From Coraliomargarita sp965656715 (GTDB lineage Bacteria > Verrucomicrobiota > Verrucomicrobiia > Opitutales > Coraliomargaritaceae): DNA of 64,000 nucleotides. A model generated the notes under the pieces. That model was not told where the DNA came from and searched no databases. It saw only the letters and a program-made list of their open reading frames with translations. The translations under genes and the position numbers were made by a program. The stretch spans positions 10,315-74,314 of the forward strand of contig CBFHLR010000016.1 of assembly GCA_965656715.1 (NCBI GenBank). The letters are read 5' to 3'. Positions within the stretch are counted from its first letter, which is position 1; the number at the start of each line of letters is the position of its first letter. Below are positions 44,477 to 55,100 of this stretch, in pieces.

Positions 44477-47203
44477 TTAGTCGAGGAACACGGCGGCGTT
44501 GACGTTGGCGTCGAGGCCGGATTGCTCGGGGGTGAATGGGCTGACCAGTGAGACGTCGAATTCCTTGTTTCCGTTAGCTGTGATGACCGCGATCTCGGCC
44601 AACTGCCGAGTCAACATGACCAGATCGCCGAACTGCGCTGCGAAAGTCCGCTTCATTGGTTGTGTTGGTGCGAGGAGCACATCGCCGGCATAGAGCATGG
44701 TGTGCTTCTTGATAAAACCCTTGGATTTCTTGGAGCGTTCGATCTCGCCGTTGGCGCGGATGACATAGATCAAGTCTTCTTCTGCCATTTCGGTGAGCCC
44801 GCCTGCTTTTTCCAGTGCGTCTTCGACGCTGACGCCTTCGGTCACGACGAAAGTGATCGGGCGGAAGACATCTCCAGAGACGCTTACAGTGGAATGACTA
44901 CGAGGGATCGTCAGGCTGTCGCCACTTTGCAGAGGGAGATTGTAAGCACTGCTAGGAAACTCGGCATTGTTAAATGGAATCACGATGCGGCCGTTTGCAT
45001 TCTCGTTCGACATACGGCTGAGCAAGTCTTTGGTTTGCTCGAGCGCGATCTTGGCGGCGAGGCCTTCTTTCGAGCGGCCGGTTTGCACCATCCGTTCAAG
45101 TGAGCCTTCCGCGAGACGGCGGGTGCGTTCGATCAAGTTGTCGAGGCGGCTTTGTTGGAGTCTGCGTGTGGACTCGCGGGTAAAAACGCCTGCGCGCAAA
45201 TCGGCGTCTTCGAGGATGCCGCCGGCGGCCTTAATCAAGTCGGTGATTTGAGCGCCATCGGGAAAGATGTATTCACCGGGAAAGCGCACACGGCCGTCGA
45301 TGCGCACACGGATCTGTGCGCGCTGCAGCGAGCGAATCACCAGTTTGTCACCATTGGAGAGCACCGGGTTGAAGTTGTCGTTGGTGTGGTGAATCGGGTT
45401 GAGTGCTTGCTGCAGATTGAAGCGATAGCGTTTCACATCGAGCTTGAGCGCATTGGAATCAAAGTATCGACGGATGAGTTCTGCTTCGTCGTAGTAGACT
45501 TCAGGGTTCAAGTTGCCCGCAATTGCAATGAGGTCTGAGACACGCATGGACGCGGTGAGCTCGTATTTGCCAGGACGCTGCACGGAGCCGATGATTTCAA
45601 CTACCGGCTGGGGCATGGCCGTATCACGCGAGCGGATGGTGATAAGATCCAAGGGCTTCAGTTCCATGTCGTGGGCTGCGTCCTTCATCAATGCCCGGTC
45701 CAACTGTGCAACCAGCACGCGTTTGGATTGGTAGTGCACGCTGCGCCCGGGGATTTCTTCGATGGCACGATGCTCGCCCACTTGGCGGGAGATGAATGCC
45801 TGTTTGATGTAGGCGTCTACCGTCAAACCATCGGCACGATCAATCAATTCGCTAAGCGTCATGCCGGGGGTGAACTCGTAGTCGCCAGGCCGTGCGACCT
45901 CACCTTCGATACGAACAATGGCTTGGCGTTGATCATCAACCGCCTCGACCATGAGCAACTCGCCGTCGTGCATGGCCTCTTGTATGCCGGTTTCATTGAG
46001 TTCAATGTCGCAACGTTTACGTCCGCGGCCATCGATGGTGCGTTCGATTTGAGCGAGTGGTGTGAAGGAGAACGGAGTCAGGCCGCCGGCGATTTCCAAG
46101 GCGTCAGCGACTGTGAAGTGCTTTTGCTTGAGTTCATAGATGCCTGGCTCTTGCACGTAGCCTGCAACACCGACTGTGGTGCCAATCGCAGGAATATAGA
46201 GTGTGTCTTGCTCTTGAAGTTGCGGAAACTGGGTGTTCGGGTCTGGACTGCGCAGGTAGTCGTATAGGTCGATGACAGTCTGTGTGTCGCCATTTGCGCT
46301 TGGGCGGTTCAACACAATTTGGCGTAAGGAGCCATCTTTGTTCACACCGCCGGCGGCACTGAGAGCGACAATTAGATTTGAAAGCGCTGGCACTTCAATG
46401 CGGCCTGGGTTAGCGACGCGGCCTACAACATTGACTTGAATGGCACGGCGCTGGCCGATGCTCACAGTGAGTTCAAAACTGTGTCGGCGTTCGTTGAGAA
46501 ATGCCAGCAGGTGTGCGTGCAAGTTACCATAACTGGTGCCTGCTACATGCAAAGTGCCAAACTCCGGAATGCTCAGCATGCCATCATGGTCGACTGTGAG
46601 TTGATGAAATGCTTCAACTGCGCCGCTCAACGTGATCAGGATTTGATCGCCTGCACCAATGATATAGCTCGCCGGGGTCGGGCCGCTGGAGTGGACGTTC
46701 AATGCATCTGGGGAAAACACTGCATAGCCAAACTGTTCTAACTCGCGACTTGCCTGACGATCAAAGTTGCCGCCATACAGCTCTTCCAAGCGAGAACGCT
46801 CTGGCACGGCCTCGATGCTGGGGGCGGCTGCTTGCAAGTCATTATCTTGACCGATGTTGACGGTTATTGATGTGTTGGAGCTATTGTTGCTCGCGCCTGA
46901 GCGCAGGCGGTTGTTTGAGCGACGTGGATTGGCATCCCTGCGAGGTGCATCCGTGGATAAGGGGTTAAGCAAATTCTTAGGTGTTCCCCATGGCCAGTTG
47001 TCATCGGCGGGGGCCACTGTGCGTTCCGCTTGAGCGGGTGTCTCGGTTGCAGAATCCGTGTAATGTGGAACCGGTTTCACCTCTTCACGAAGGCGATAGG
47101 CCCAATCGTAGGAGCTGGACTCGTCTGCGAAGAGTGTGGAGCAAAACAGTAGACTGAGGAGCAGTTTTGTTTTGCGGCAGTTGGTGAAGTGGAGCGTCTT
47201 CAT
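44477..47203 (-). CDS. Wza-like polysaccharide export protein with multiple SLBB domains
   Basis: A 908-residue exported protein. Signal peptide (LLLSLLFCSTLFA) and a low-complexity N-rich linker (about 85-120) come first, then the Poly_export domain (YIIGAGDQILITLSGAVEAFHQLTVD, about 180-265). At least five SLBB-type repeats follow, recognisable by 'V-G-V--PG-YE' cores: VGRVANPGRIEV, AGYVQEPGIYEL, EGEVARPGDYEF, IGSVQRPGKYEL, DGRVRFPGEYIF, and a final SGDVFRPITFVV. Wza of E. coli has about 380 residues and two such domains, so this form is much longer. It would form the periplasm-spanning outlet. There is no lipobox at the Cys, so it is probably not lipidated. Confidence 0.92.
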   Translation of the reverse strand: MKTLHFTNCRKTKLLLSLLFCSTLFADESSSYDWAYRLREEVKPVPHYTDSATETPAQAERTVAPADDNWPWGTPKNLLNPLSTDAPRRDANPRRSNNRLRSGASNNSSNTSITVNIGQDNDLQAAAPSIEAVPERSRLEELYGGNFDRQASRELEQFGYAVFSPDALNVHSSGPTPASYIIGAGDQILITLSGAVEAFHQLTVDHDGMLSIPEFGTLHVAGTSYGNLHAHLLAFLNERRHSFELTVSIGQRRAIQVNVVGRVANPGRIEVPALSNLIVALSAAGGVNKDGSLRQIVLNRPSANGDTQTVIDLYDYLRSPDPNTQFPQLQEQDTLYIPAIGTTVGVAGYVQEPGIYELKQKHFTVADALEIAGGLTPFSFTPLAQIERTIDGRGRKRCDIELNETGIQEAMHDGELLMVEAVDDQRQAIVRIEGEVARPGDYEFTPGMTLSELIDRADGLTVDAYIKQAFISRQVGEHRAIEEIPGRSVHYQSKRVLVAQLDRALMKDAAHDMELKPLDLITIRSRDTAMPQPVVEIIGSVQRPGKYELTASMRVSDLIAIAGNLNPEVYYDEAELIRRYFDSNALKLDVKRYRFNLQQALNPIHHTNDNFNPVLSNGDKLVIRSLQRAQIRVRIDGRVRFPGEYIFPDGAQITDLIKAAGGILEDADLRAGVFTRESTRRLQQSRLDNLIERTRRLAEGSLERMVQTGRSKEGLAAKIALEQTKDLLSRMSNENANGRIVIPFNNAEFPSSAYNLPLQSGDSLTIPRSHSTVSVSGDVFRPITFVVTEGVSVEDALEKAGGLTEMAEEDLIYVIRANGEIERSKKSKGFIKKHTMLYAGDVLLAPTQPMKRTFAAQFGDLVMLTRQLAEIAVITANGNKEFDVSLVSPFTPEQSGLDANVNAAVFLD

Positions 47204-47235
47204 TGCCGTTCTGGGGTTGGAGTTGTATTGGAGAC

Positions 47236-50154
47236 TCAGCCGATGGATATGGCCTGTTGGAAGCTGTGTGCCATGGTTCGAGGGCTGTAGGAGCGAATGA
47301 CTTGTTGTGCGGCGCGGCCCACCTGTGTGAGGTCGCGTCGTTGCAGCACTTGCTGGAGGCGTTGTGCGGCGTGTTCGGTTGCACTGAAGTCGATGGAAAA
47401 GCCGGTTTCACCGTCGCGAATTAGATCATCGCAGCAGCCTGCATATTTGGAGCAAAGTGTGGGCGTGCCGCAGATGCTGGCTTCGTTGACCGCTAGACCC
47501 CAGACATCGCCGCAGCTGGGAAAAATGTTGAGATCGGCCGCGGCATACCAGTATGGCATGCTTTGTGGGGGCACGCTGCCGACATGTTCGATGTAGCGTG
47601 AGTCTTGTTGTGCGACGAGTTCAGCCAGTGGTCCTGTGCCGACAAAGACGAGTTTCCACTCTGCTTTCAATTCATCTGGAAGCGCGTTCCAGCTGTCTAG
47701 CATGTGCTCAATGCCCTTGAGTGGAATCAAGCGGCCAACAACAACGGCGAGCTTTTGCCTTGGAGCATAGACTTTACGTAAGGTTTGGATTTGGCGGCTC
47801 GCTTTGTCGCTGTAGAGCGCGCGTAAGTAGCTCGCGTGGTCGGCGGCGTTGGGAGCATCGATGATCTTGGCTTCCGGGACTCCCCAGTGGCGTAAGACTT
47901 CATGTGCCTGGGTGCCCATGCCAACGACGGTGGCAGCTTGCTTGAGTAAAACGCTGCGCCATAGCTTGCGGAGGAATCCTTGTTGTGCGCTGACTCGAGA
48001 CTGGTAGGACCAAATGACTAACTTGGTGCGGGTGACTTTGCAGTAAGCGGCAGCAAAGGCAGTGCGGAAACCGAGCTCCAAGCTGATGACGACCTTCGGT
48101 TTAAAGCGAAACAGCTGGTAGGGCAGACCATAGGGGACATGCTTGGTTAACTTCTGAGTATAGCGAGTCGAGCCATTGCTGACCTCGGTTTGTTTCCAAC
48201 TGAAGGAGTGTGTTTGCTCGATGGGTAAGTCATCGATTGAGACGTTCCAGTCGCGATCAAACTCGGACTGTGCATCTACGAAAATTCGCAAATCGATACC
48301 CTTTGTGTGTGCTAAGCTTTTAAAGACAGGTTTGCGGTAGGGGCTAACAATGTTGGTGAGGAAGGCGACGCGCTGGGTAGAGCTGTCATGCTTTTTTGGA
48401 TACGCGACATGTCGTGTAGTGCTGGATGGCACCATATACGCATGTAGTCCCCCGAGCATCAGTGGCAGTTTGAGCAAGCCGCGAACGAGTCCTTCTGGGC
48501 GTGCGATGAGAGCCTGTGGTAGTCCCTTCAGGCTTAGCGCGGCTGCTGCTATCAGACGCTTGATTGCGCGCAGCAGCGGGTAGTTCGGTGCGCTCGTTGC
48601 TTTAACGTTACGTTCATAGATCAGGCCATTGCGGTAGGCACGTTTCCACAGCCATGCGAAGCGGGCGCGTTCGTTGGGCACGCTTTCTTCGATGATCGCT
48701 TCGCGGCAACTGCTGTAGTGTGCTCCGGCCTCACTCATGCGTGCGAACAAGTGGCTGTCCGAGCCACCGCTACGACCTAACTGTTCGTCAAAACGGAAGC
48801 CGCGAGCATGAAACCAGTTACCACGCACAAGGGTGTTGCTAGTGCGTGTGGCTTGCCAGCTTAGTGCGCTGCCGCTTGCAGGCACCTCCTTGGCAAAGAA
48901 CTTTCCGCGTGCCTGCCAGCCATGCTGCGTGGCATCGAATTTTGCGACTACGGGACCAAACACAGCATCGGCACGGCTGCGCTCGGCTGCAGCAACGAGT
49001 TGCACCAGCCAGTCGGGGCGGACCGTTTCATCGTCGTCGACGAATACAAAGTAGTCGGCTGGGCCCATGTCGATTGCGCGGTTACGTGCATGGGCAATGT
49101 TTTGGCGCGGCTCAACCGCATAGTGCACTGCGGAGAATTGGCTGTTGTTGCGAAAGGTTTCGACTGTGCCTTGTGCAGAGGCCTTGCCGTCGTTGTCGAT
49201 AATGCGCACTTCGACCTCCTGTGCCGATGGCAGATCACAGCGGCTTAGACTTTCGAGCAATTCACCCAGTAGGTCCGGGCGTTGGTAGCTTGCGATACAG
49301 ATGGCAACGCGTTGGTCGGCCGCGCTACGTTGAGGCTGGTTGCGTTGTTGCTGCTTCGCGCGCACTTGGAAGCTTTTTCCTGTTAGGTAGGCCTGTAGGA
49401 CTTGCTTTACTGCAGCGACTACGAAGGCGGGGTTCGTGCTTAGATAGCGCTTGAATAAACGCTTCGGCTCACGGTAGAGGCGGTAGGCCCATTCGAGCCC
49501 GAGCGCTTGTAGGCGAGCAGGTGCCTGTGGCACCGCTCCTGCATGAAAGTCGAAGGCTGCCCCAACACCAATCAGCACGCCGGGGATACGAGGGGAATGA
49601 GCGTGCATCCAGGTTTCTTGTTTGGGGCAGCCTATGCCAACGAGGGTGATCTGCGGTCGTGCATCCTTGAGCTCCCGGGTGATAGTGTCGTCCTCCTCGA
49701 TCGAGAGGGGACGAAAGGGAGGGATGACCGATGCCACTACGTTGACATGGGGGAAACGTTTACGAACCATCGCCAGTAGCGCCGGCATGCGCTCTGGGTG
49801 GCCTCCATAGAAGGCGACGCGCAAGCGCTCGCGGTTGGCGCGCTCGAGCAAGTGCAACATCAGGGTCGGGCCATAGACACGGCTATTGTCCGGTTTGCCG
49901 AGCAGGCGCATCATCCAGACCAGCGGCATCCCGTCGGCGGTGTTCATGTCGGCTTGTAGAAGTGCGCGACGCAGGTTCGCGTCCCAGCGGCTGCTGGTGG
50001 TTGAGTGCACATTACAGACGCAGACGTAGCGGTGCTCATAGCGTTCTGCCCAGTCGATGATCTGGCTCGTGGCTGTGGTGTAGTCCGCATTGCGGAGTGG
50101 AATACCGATCACTTCGGTGTCGGTTTGTGCAAAATGTGGTTTGGAGCGGAACAT
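47236..50154 (-). CDS. Three-domain glycosyltransferase fusion (GT26-GT2-GT4)
   Basis: A 972-residue single reading frame containing three complete glycosyltransferases. Residues 1-255 are a WecG/TagA/CpsF (GT26) domain: NTADGMPLVW (70-79), VGIGCPKQE (172-180), FDFHAGAVPQAP. Residues 280-560 are a GT2, GT-A fold domain: RVAICIASYQRPDLL, RQNIAHARN, metal-binding FVDDDETV (371-378). Residues 600-972 are a GT4, GT-B fold domain: VVVGRLIPLKGIEHMLDSW and FPSCGDVWGLAVNEASICGTP. Short linkers join them (RAKQQQRNQPQ near 265-277; TRHVAYPKKHDSSTQ near 580-595). It would add three successive sugars to the lipid-linked precursor made by the sugar transferase 12 bases upstream. The frame is continuous. 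Confidence 0.92.
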   Translation of the reverse strand: MFRSKPHFAQTDTEVIGIPLRNADYTTATSQIIDWAERYEHRYVCVCNVHSTTSSRWDANLRRALLQADMNTADGMPLVWMMRLLGKPDNSRVYGPTLMLHLLERANRERLRVAFYGGHPERMPALLAMVRKRFPHVNVVASVIPPFRPLSIEEDDTITRELKDARPQITLVGIGCPKQETWMHAHSPRIPGVLIGVGAAFDFHAGAVPQAPARLQALGLEWAYRLYREPKRLFKRYLSTNPAFVVAAVKQVLQAYLTGKSFQVRAKQQQRNQPQRSAADQRVAICIASYQRPDLLGELLESLSRCDLPSAQEVEVRIIDNDGKASAQGTVETFRNNSQFSAVHYAVEPRQNIAHARNRAIDMGPADYFVFVDDDETVRPDWLVQLVAAAERSRADAVFGPVVAKFDATQHGWQARGKFFAKEVPASGSALSWQATRTSNTLVRGNWFHARGFRFDEQLGRSGGSDSHLFARMSEAGAHYSSCREAIIEESVPNERARFAWLWKRAYRNGLIYERNVKATSAPNYPLLRAIKRLIAAAALSLKGLPQALIARPEGLVRGLLKLPLMLGGLHAYMVPSSTTRHVAYPKKHDSSTQRVAFLTNIVSPYRKPVFKSLAHTKGIDLRIFVDAQSEFDRDWNVSIDDLPIEQTHSFSWKQTEVSNGSTRYTQKLTKHVPYGLPYQLFRFKPKVVISLELGFRTAFAAAYCKVTRTKLVIWSYQSRVSAQQGFLRKLWRSVLLKQAATVVGMGTQAHEVLRHWGVPEAKIIDAPNAADHASYLRALYSDKASRQIQTLRKVYAPRQKLAVVVGRLIPLKGIEHMLDSWNALPDELKAEWKLVFVGTGPLAELVAQQDSRYIEHVGSVPPQSMPYWYAAADLNIFPSCGDVWGLAVNEASICGTPTLCSKYAGCCDDLIRDGETGFSIDFSATEHAAQRLQQVLQRRDLTQVGRAAQQVIRSYSPRTMAHSFQQAISIG

Positions 50155-50166
50155 TGGGAGCGGGGG

Positions 50167-50835
50167 TTAGTGTTTGAGGAGCTTCTTGAAAATGTAGCCG
50201 AAGGTCATGCCGATCATCATCAGGTCGTAGCTGATTCTCTGGTTGCGGATGTAATGGAGCTCGCCTTCGAAGCGTAGTTTCCAGTCGGCAACGAGTTGGT
50301 CGCCCAGTGCATTATCATCGATGCAGATTTGGCCGATGCTGGTAAGCCCCGGGTGGACGGCGTAGCGCGCGTCAAAGCCGTGAATGTGCTGGCAGAGTTC
50401 GTCGTCGAGTGCGGTTGGGATCGGACGGGGCCCCACCAGCGCCATTTCGCCGCGCACGATGTTTAGTAGCTGTGGGAGTTCATCTATCTTCAGCTTGCGT
50501 AAGGGGCGTCCGATGCGGGTGACTTGTGGGCTGTTGGCCTGAGTGCCGAGTGCGGTTTGGCGTTCGCTGTTCACTTGCATGGTTCGCAGTTTGAACACAT
50601 GGAACGGCTCGCAGTTCAGACCGCGGCGGGTTTGGACGAATAGCAGCGGTCCACGGTCGCCGAACAAATTTACCACCCAGACGATCCCAAAGATTGGCAG
50701 GACGCAGAGTAGCAGTATTGCTGCGAGCACGCGTTGGATGACTAACCAGATCGCGTAGCTACGCGTCGTGGCAGCGGTTGGAGCTAGCAGGCGTTCGAGC
50801 GGGTAGCCCAATTGAAAGCCGTGGTTGTAGTTCAT
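50167..50835 (-). CDS. Initiating polyprenyl-phosphate sugar transferase
   Basis: A 222-residue PHPT-family sugar-1-phosphate transferase that starts the repeat unit by moving a sugar phosphate to undecaprenyl phosphate. One N-terminal membrane helix (RVLAAILLLCVLPIFGIVWVV, about 34-55) and the catalytic core with RGLNCEPFHVFKLRTM, LRKLKIDELPQLLNI, MALVGPRP and HPGLTSIGQI are complete. It is the short, WcaJ-C-terminus-like form without the N-terminal helices of full WbaP/WcaJ. It is followed at once by the glycosyltransferase fusion and preceded by a receiver-domain gene. Confidence 0.93.
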   Translation of the reverse strand: MNYNHGFQLGYPLERLLAPTAATTRSYAIWLVIQRVLAAILLLCVLPIFGIVWVVNLFGDRGPLLFVQTRRGLNCEPFHVFKLRTMQVNSERQTALGTQANSPQVTRIGRPLRKLKIDELPQLLNIVRGEMALVGPRPIPTALDDELCQHIHGFDARYAVHPGLTSIGQICIDDNALGDQLVADWKLRFEGELHYIRNQRISYDLMMIGMTFGYIFKKLLKH

Positions 50836-50854
50836 GGCGTAAACCCTTTTCGGA

Positions 50855-51367
50855 TTAGAGGCCGGCTTTGCCGAGGCGTGTATTCCACTCCTGGAGTAAG
50901 CCGCGAAGCGATTGCGCTATGCTAGAGAAGCGATTGCGTTGTTGCATGACTTCTAGCTGCTCCAGCACGTTGATATAGTTGCCGATCACTTCAAATACCG
51001 GGTCGCAGTTGCTGGGCTGGTTCTTATCATAGACCGCATTGCAGCCCCCGTTGATTAGCGCTTTAAGTGTGTCGTTCTCTAAGGTGGACGACATGGCTAC
51101 AACCAGCGCATTCGGGTTCGTTTGGCGGATTTCTTTCAACAGCTTAGTCGCCAGTCGATGCCCATTAAAGTCATTATCGATAAAGTAGACATTGAGCATC
51201 GGAGTCACGATGGGTTGGTCGTAGATCTCGATCGCGCATTGTGGAAATTGGATGGCCAGGCGGGCGCGCATGACTGTGGCGGCGATTGGGTCATCATCAA
51301 TGATACCAATGGTAGGGCGTGTGCTGGGAGCTTTCGCGGTAGTTATTTCATTATTTGGAGCTATCAT
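50855..51367 (-). CDS. Stand-alone response-regulator receiver protein
   Basis: A 170-residue protein with a CheY-like receiver domain (residues about 18-140) and a short helical tail. The acidic pocket is IIDDDPIAA (about 22-30), the likely phospho-acceptor aspartate is in VYFIDNDFNG (about 62-66), the switch Thr/Ser is VVAMSST, and the lysine is AVYDKNQP (about 118). The C-terminal 30 residues (RFSSIAQSLRGLLQEWN) form one helix; no DNA-binding or enzymatic output domain is present. As the first gene of the polysaccharide run it may act by protein contact on the transferases or relay a phosphate from the kinase encoded divergently. Confidence 0.82.
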   Translation of the reverse strand: MIAPNNEITTAKAPSTRPTIGIIDDDPIAATVMRARLAIQFPQCAIEIYDQPIVTPMLNVYFIDNDFNGHRLATKLLKEIRQTNPNALVVAMSSTLENDTLKALINGGCNAVYDKNQPSNCDPVFEVIGNYINVLEQLEVMQQRNRFSSIAQSLRGLLQEWNTRLGKAGL

Positions 51368-51563
51368 GCCACCCCACGAACATAACCCATGCCAACTTTG
51401 TTAATAAAAACTTAAGCTCTTGTTAATGAGTGTTATGCGCGTTTTTTTTCTTCGTGTAATCTGTTGGTGGAAATCCCACTTTGTAGAATTTACAGGAATT
51501 ACTTTCAAAACTAGCGGGGCCTCGGGTTGAAATATGTAATTTATACAGTAGCCTCGAGGTATT

Positions 51564-52103
51564 ATGAAAGGTCTAGTGTTTACTGAATTTCTGGAAATGG
51601 TGGAAACCCGCTTCGGCTACGAAGTCCTCGACCGTTTAACCTCATTACCCTCACTCAAAACCCACGGCGCATACACTTCGGTCGGCAACTACCCGCACGA
51701 TGAGATGTTGAAGATGCTCGATGAGCTGCACGGGGCGGTGGGTCTCCCGCATAAGGAGTTGATTATGGCCTTTGCCGAATGGCTATTTACGACCTTCCTA
51801 AAGGTGCACCCCGAATTCTTTGAGCGGGTGCACAACTCCTTCGACTTCCTGAATGGTATCGAAACCGTCATCCACAGCGAAGTGCGCCGGCTGTATCCGG
51901 ATGCACGCCTGCCGGACTTTGTGTGCGAACGCCGCACCGAGAACGAGCTGGTCATGGACTATACATCCTGGCGTCCCTTTGCCGATCTCGCCGAGGGCTT
52001 GATCCGCGCATCGAGCCAGCACTTCGGCGAGGATATTGAGGTCATTCGCGAACAGGGGCCGACTGAAGATCCTCGCAGTGCGCGTTTCATCTTAAAGCGT
52101 TAA
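51564..52103 (+). CDS. H-NOX heme nitric oxide / oxygen-binding sensor
   Basis: A 179-residue H-NOX (HNOB) domain protein that binds heme b and senses NO. The proximal heme ligand is predicted to be H104 in TVIHSEVRRLYPDARLPDF, and the heme-propionate motif YxSxR is present as Y133-S135-R137 in MDYTSWRPFA. The N-terminus MKGLVFTEFLEMVETRFGYE is the family start. No distal Tyr typical of O2-binding members can be assigned by eye, so NO sensing is more likely. A GAGGT ribosome-binding site precedes the ATG. It is followed by a histidine kinase after 21 bases, the known H-NOX/HahK pairing. Confidence 0.95.
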   Translation: MKGLVFTEFLEMVETRFGYEVLDRLTSLPSLKTHGAYTSVGNYPHDEMLKMLDELHGAVGLPHKELIMAFAEWLFTTFLKVHPEFFERVHNSFDFLNGIETVIHSEVRRLYPDARLPDFVCERRTENELVMDYTSWRPFADLAEGLIRASSQHFGEDIEVIREQGPTEDPRSARFILKR

Positions 52104-52124
52104 CATTGGTGTTCGACTTTCGTA

Positions 52125-55100
52125 ATGGAACGCGATGAGCAGCTTAGTCCTGAGCTCTTTCAGCGTTTGCTTAAGCGCGAGCGCGCTTCACGCAAGGAGG
52201 CCGAGCGTCTGCTCGACCAGAAGTCGATCGAGCTGTATGACACCAACCAACGTCTGCGCGCCTTGGCTGATGAACTGGAGCTCCGGGTCGAGCGCCGCAC
52301 CGCAGAGCTGGAAGAGGAGCGCAACCGGGCACTCGAAGTGGCCGACGCATTACGCAAGAGTCAGAGTCGCTTCAGCGACATGGCCAACATCGTCGGCGAG
52401 TATCTATGGGAATGTGATACTGATTTTGTCATCACTTCCGTTACGGGACACGTCGCTTCAGTCTTGGGCTACCTTGAAGACGAGCTGATCGGTCGCTCCA
52501 TCTTTGACTACATGTCAGTCGAGGATGCGATGCAGATGCGCGCAGCCTTTGCGGCTGCCGCCCAATCACACAGCGTGGTTTCCAATTTCATGCATCGTAG
52601 CCGCACCAAAGATAATTCGACGATTTGGCAGCGCACCAGCGGTGCTCCGCAATACGATGCTTCCGGCAAATTGAATGGCTATCGAGGAGCCAGCTTGGAT
52701 GTCTCCGAGCAAGAGCGCTCCAAGCAGCAAATGCAGCAGCTGGTGCTGGCTTTGCAGCATGCCAGTGAGGCAATTGTCATGACCAATGCTGCCGGCCAGA
52801 TCCAATTTTGTAATCAGGCCTGTGCGCGAATGTTCCGCTATGGCTCGGTTGATGCACTGCTTGGCACGAATTGGACGGAATTTTATAAGCCTGATGAGGC
52901 ACGTCGTTTTGAGCAGGCTATCTCCACCAAGTTTGGAGTCGGTGAGAGCCATGGAGGCGAGGGTGTAGGCTTGCGCAAAAATGGCGACGAGTTCCCCGCG
53001 CACTTCTCGTTCAATCGATTGCCGGATGGCGGGCTGCTGTGGATCTGTCGTGATGAGACTGAGCGGGTGGATACCCTGATGAGCCTTCAGACTCAAAACT
53101 CCCTGCTTAGTGCCTTGTTGGAAAATATTCGAGTTGGTGTGCTGTTTGAAGATGCGGAAAGCGAACACAAGCTCATCTGGAATGAAGCGATCTCACGTAT
53201 CCTAAGATTGAATACATCTGTGCTCGCTGAGGCGCAAACCGTGCAAGCGATCTTCGGGCTGCTCCGTGAACGTTGTGCCGATGCCGCCGCCCTCGATGAG
53301 ATCCTTGAGTTGCGCGAAAAACGCTATAACCTACAACTGCAGCTCGAGCCAGAGTGCTATCTGGTCTTCGATCGGGTGCCTGTCTTTGTAGGCACGACAT
53401 ATCGGGGCGCACTCTGGACGGTGCGTGATGTCAGTGAGGAAAAGCGTCAAGCGCGAGTGATGGAAGAAGCCCGTCTACGCGCCGAATCCGGCGACCGTGC
53501 CAAGTCGACTTTCCTCGCCAATATGAGTCATGAAATTCGCACACCATTAAATGGCATATGCGGCATGGCGCGCATCCTGATGCAAGCTGATCTGACGCGC
53601 GAGCTACTTGATCAGGTGCGTGGTATTCAGATCAGTGCCGATTCCCTTCTGCATGTCCTCAACGATATCCTCGACTTTTCCAAAGTAGAAGCCGGACAGA
53701 TCGATATTGAACTTGTTGATTTTGAGCTGGCCCATGTCTTCGATTCTGCCTTTGCGGTGTTGCAGGGGCGTGCGGTTGAGAAGGCCCTGCACTTTGACCT
53801 CATCTATCCCGAGGCGGACTTGCCTACCTTGCGGGGCGATCCTAGCCGCTTGAGTGAAATTCTGCTCAATTTATTGGGTAACTCCATCAAGTTTACGTCC
53901 AGCGGCAGTGTTACTCTCATGGGTCGTGTGCTCTCGCGGGATCTCAGAAGCCTGCAGATGGAATTCACGATACGCGATACTGGAATAGGGATGAGCCCCG
54001 AAGAAATGGCGCATGTTTTCGAGCCCTTCGTTCAGGCAGATTCCTCGATTAATCGGCGTTTTGGTGGTAGCGGCTTAGGGCTGTCCATCTGTCGCGATTT
54101 GGTTCAACTGATGGGCGGCAGTCTTAGTGTGGAGTCTGAGCCCAACAAAGGCACGACTTTTTCGGTCCAGATGCCCTATGACTTGAGCGTCGATCAGGAT
54201 GATTCCCGAGTAGGCAGTCCTCTGCAGCTGAATGCCTATATTATTACCGAGTCACAGGACTTTTATCGTATGTGTAGGTCGATGCTCACTTACACTGGGA
54301 TTACTCTTTTGAGGGCAACCGATGTGGCCGACGTGATTGCACGCCATCGGGAATCTAAGGGGATCTTGTTGGTGGACCGTTCATTGACTGCAGGCTATCG
54401 ACCAGCAGAGGATCCGAGCCTGACCGTCGAACTGCCGGCTGGGATGCATCGCATTCTGATCTCGGAGATGATTCCTCCAGGGGCGGTTAAGACTGCCGAA
54501 ATGTTAACGTATCCATTTTCTAGATACCGATTAATTAGTATGGTGCATGCGCTATTGCATCTGCCGATGCCTTCTAAATTATTTCAGAATTTCGACGCCA
54601 GCCAATATGATGATATTGACATGTCCGGCCTGCGCGTCTTGGTGGCAGAGGATAATACCATCAATCAAAAAGTCGCCTTGATGACGATCGAGCGCTTTGG
54701 TGCGACTGTGCATCTGGCAGCGAATGGGCTCGAAGTTTTGGAGTTAGTCGAGCGCTTCGAATACGACTTGATATTGATGGATATTCGTATGCCTGAGATG
54801 GATGGCGTCGAAGCTTGTTCGAAAGTTCGTTCGCTTGGCCTGAAAGTGCCGATATTCGCGCTCACTGCTGACGCCATGAGAGGAGACCGCGAGCGATTCC
54901 TGCAGGCTGGCATGGACGGTTATCTAAGCAAACCGCTCGTTGAGGCAGATCTCGTTAATCTCGTCATGAACAGTCAATGCATTAATGCTGGCGGAACCGA
55001 AGCACCTATGGGAGCAAGCACCCAAAAAGAATCTCAGGCCGACGATATGTATCAACAGGCCACAGGCCTTCAAGTTCTGGACTTAGACGGGTTTTATGAC

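Noticed and set aside
51380..51396. sigma-54-like site (TGGCATG..ATGTT, minus strand) before the receiver gene
   Set aside because: The -12 GC is GT, and the start would fall almost on the start codon at 51367.
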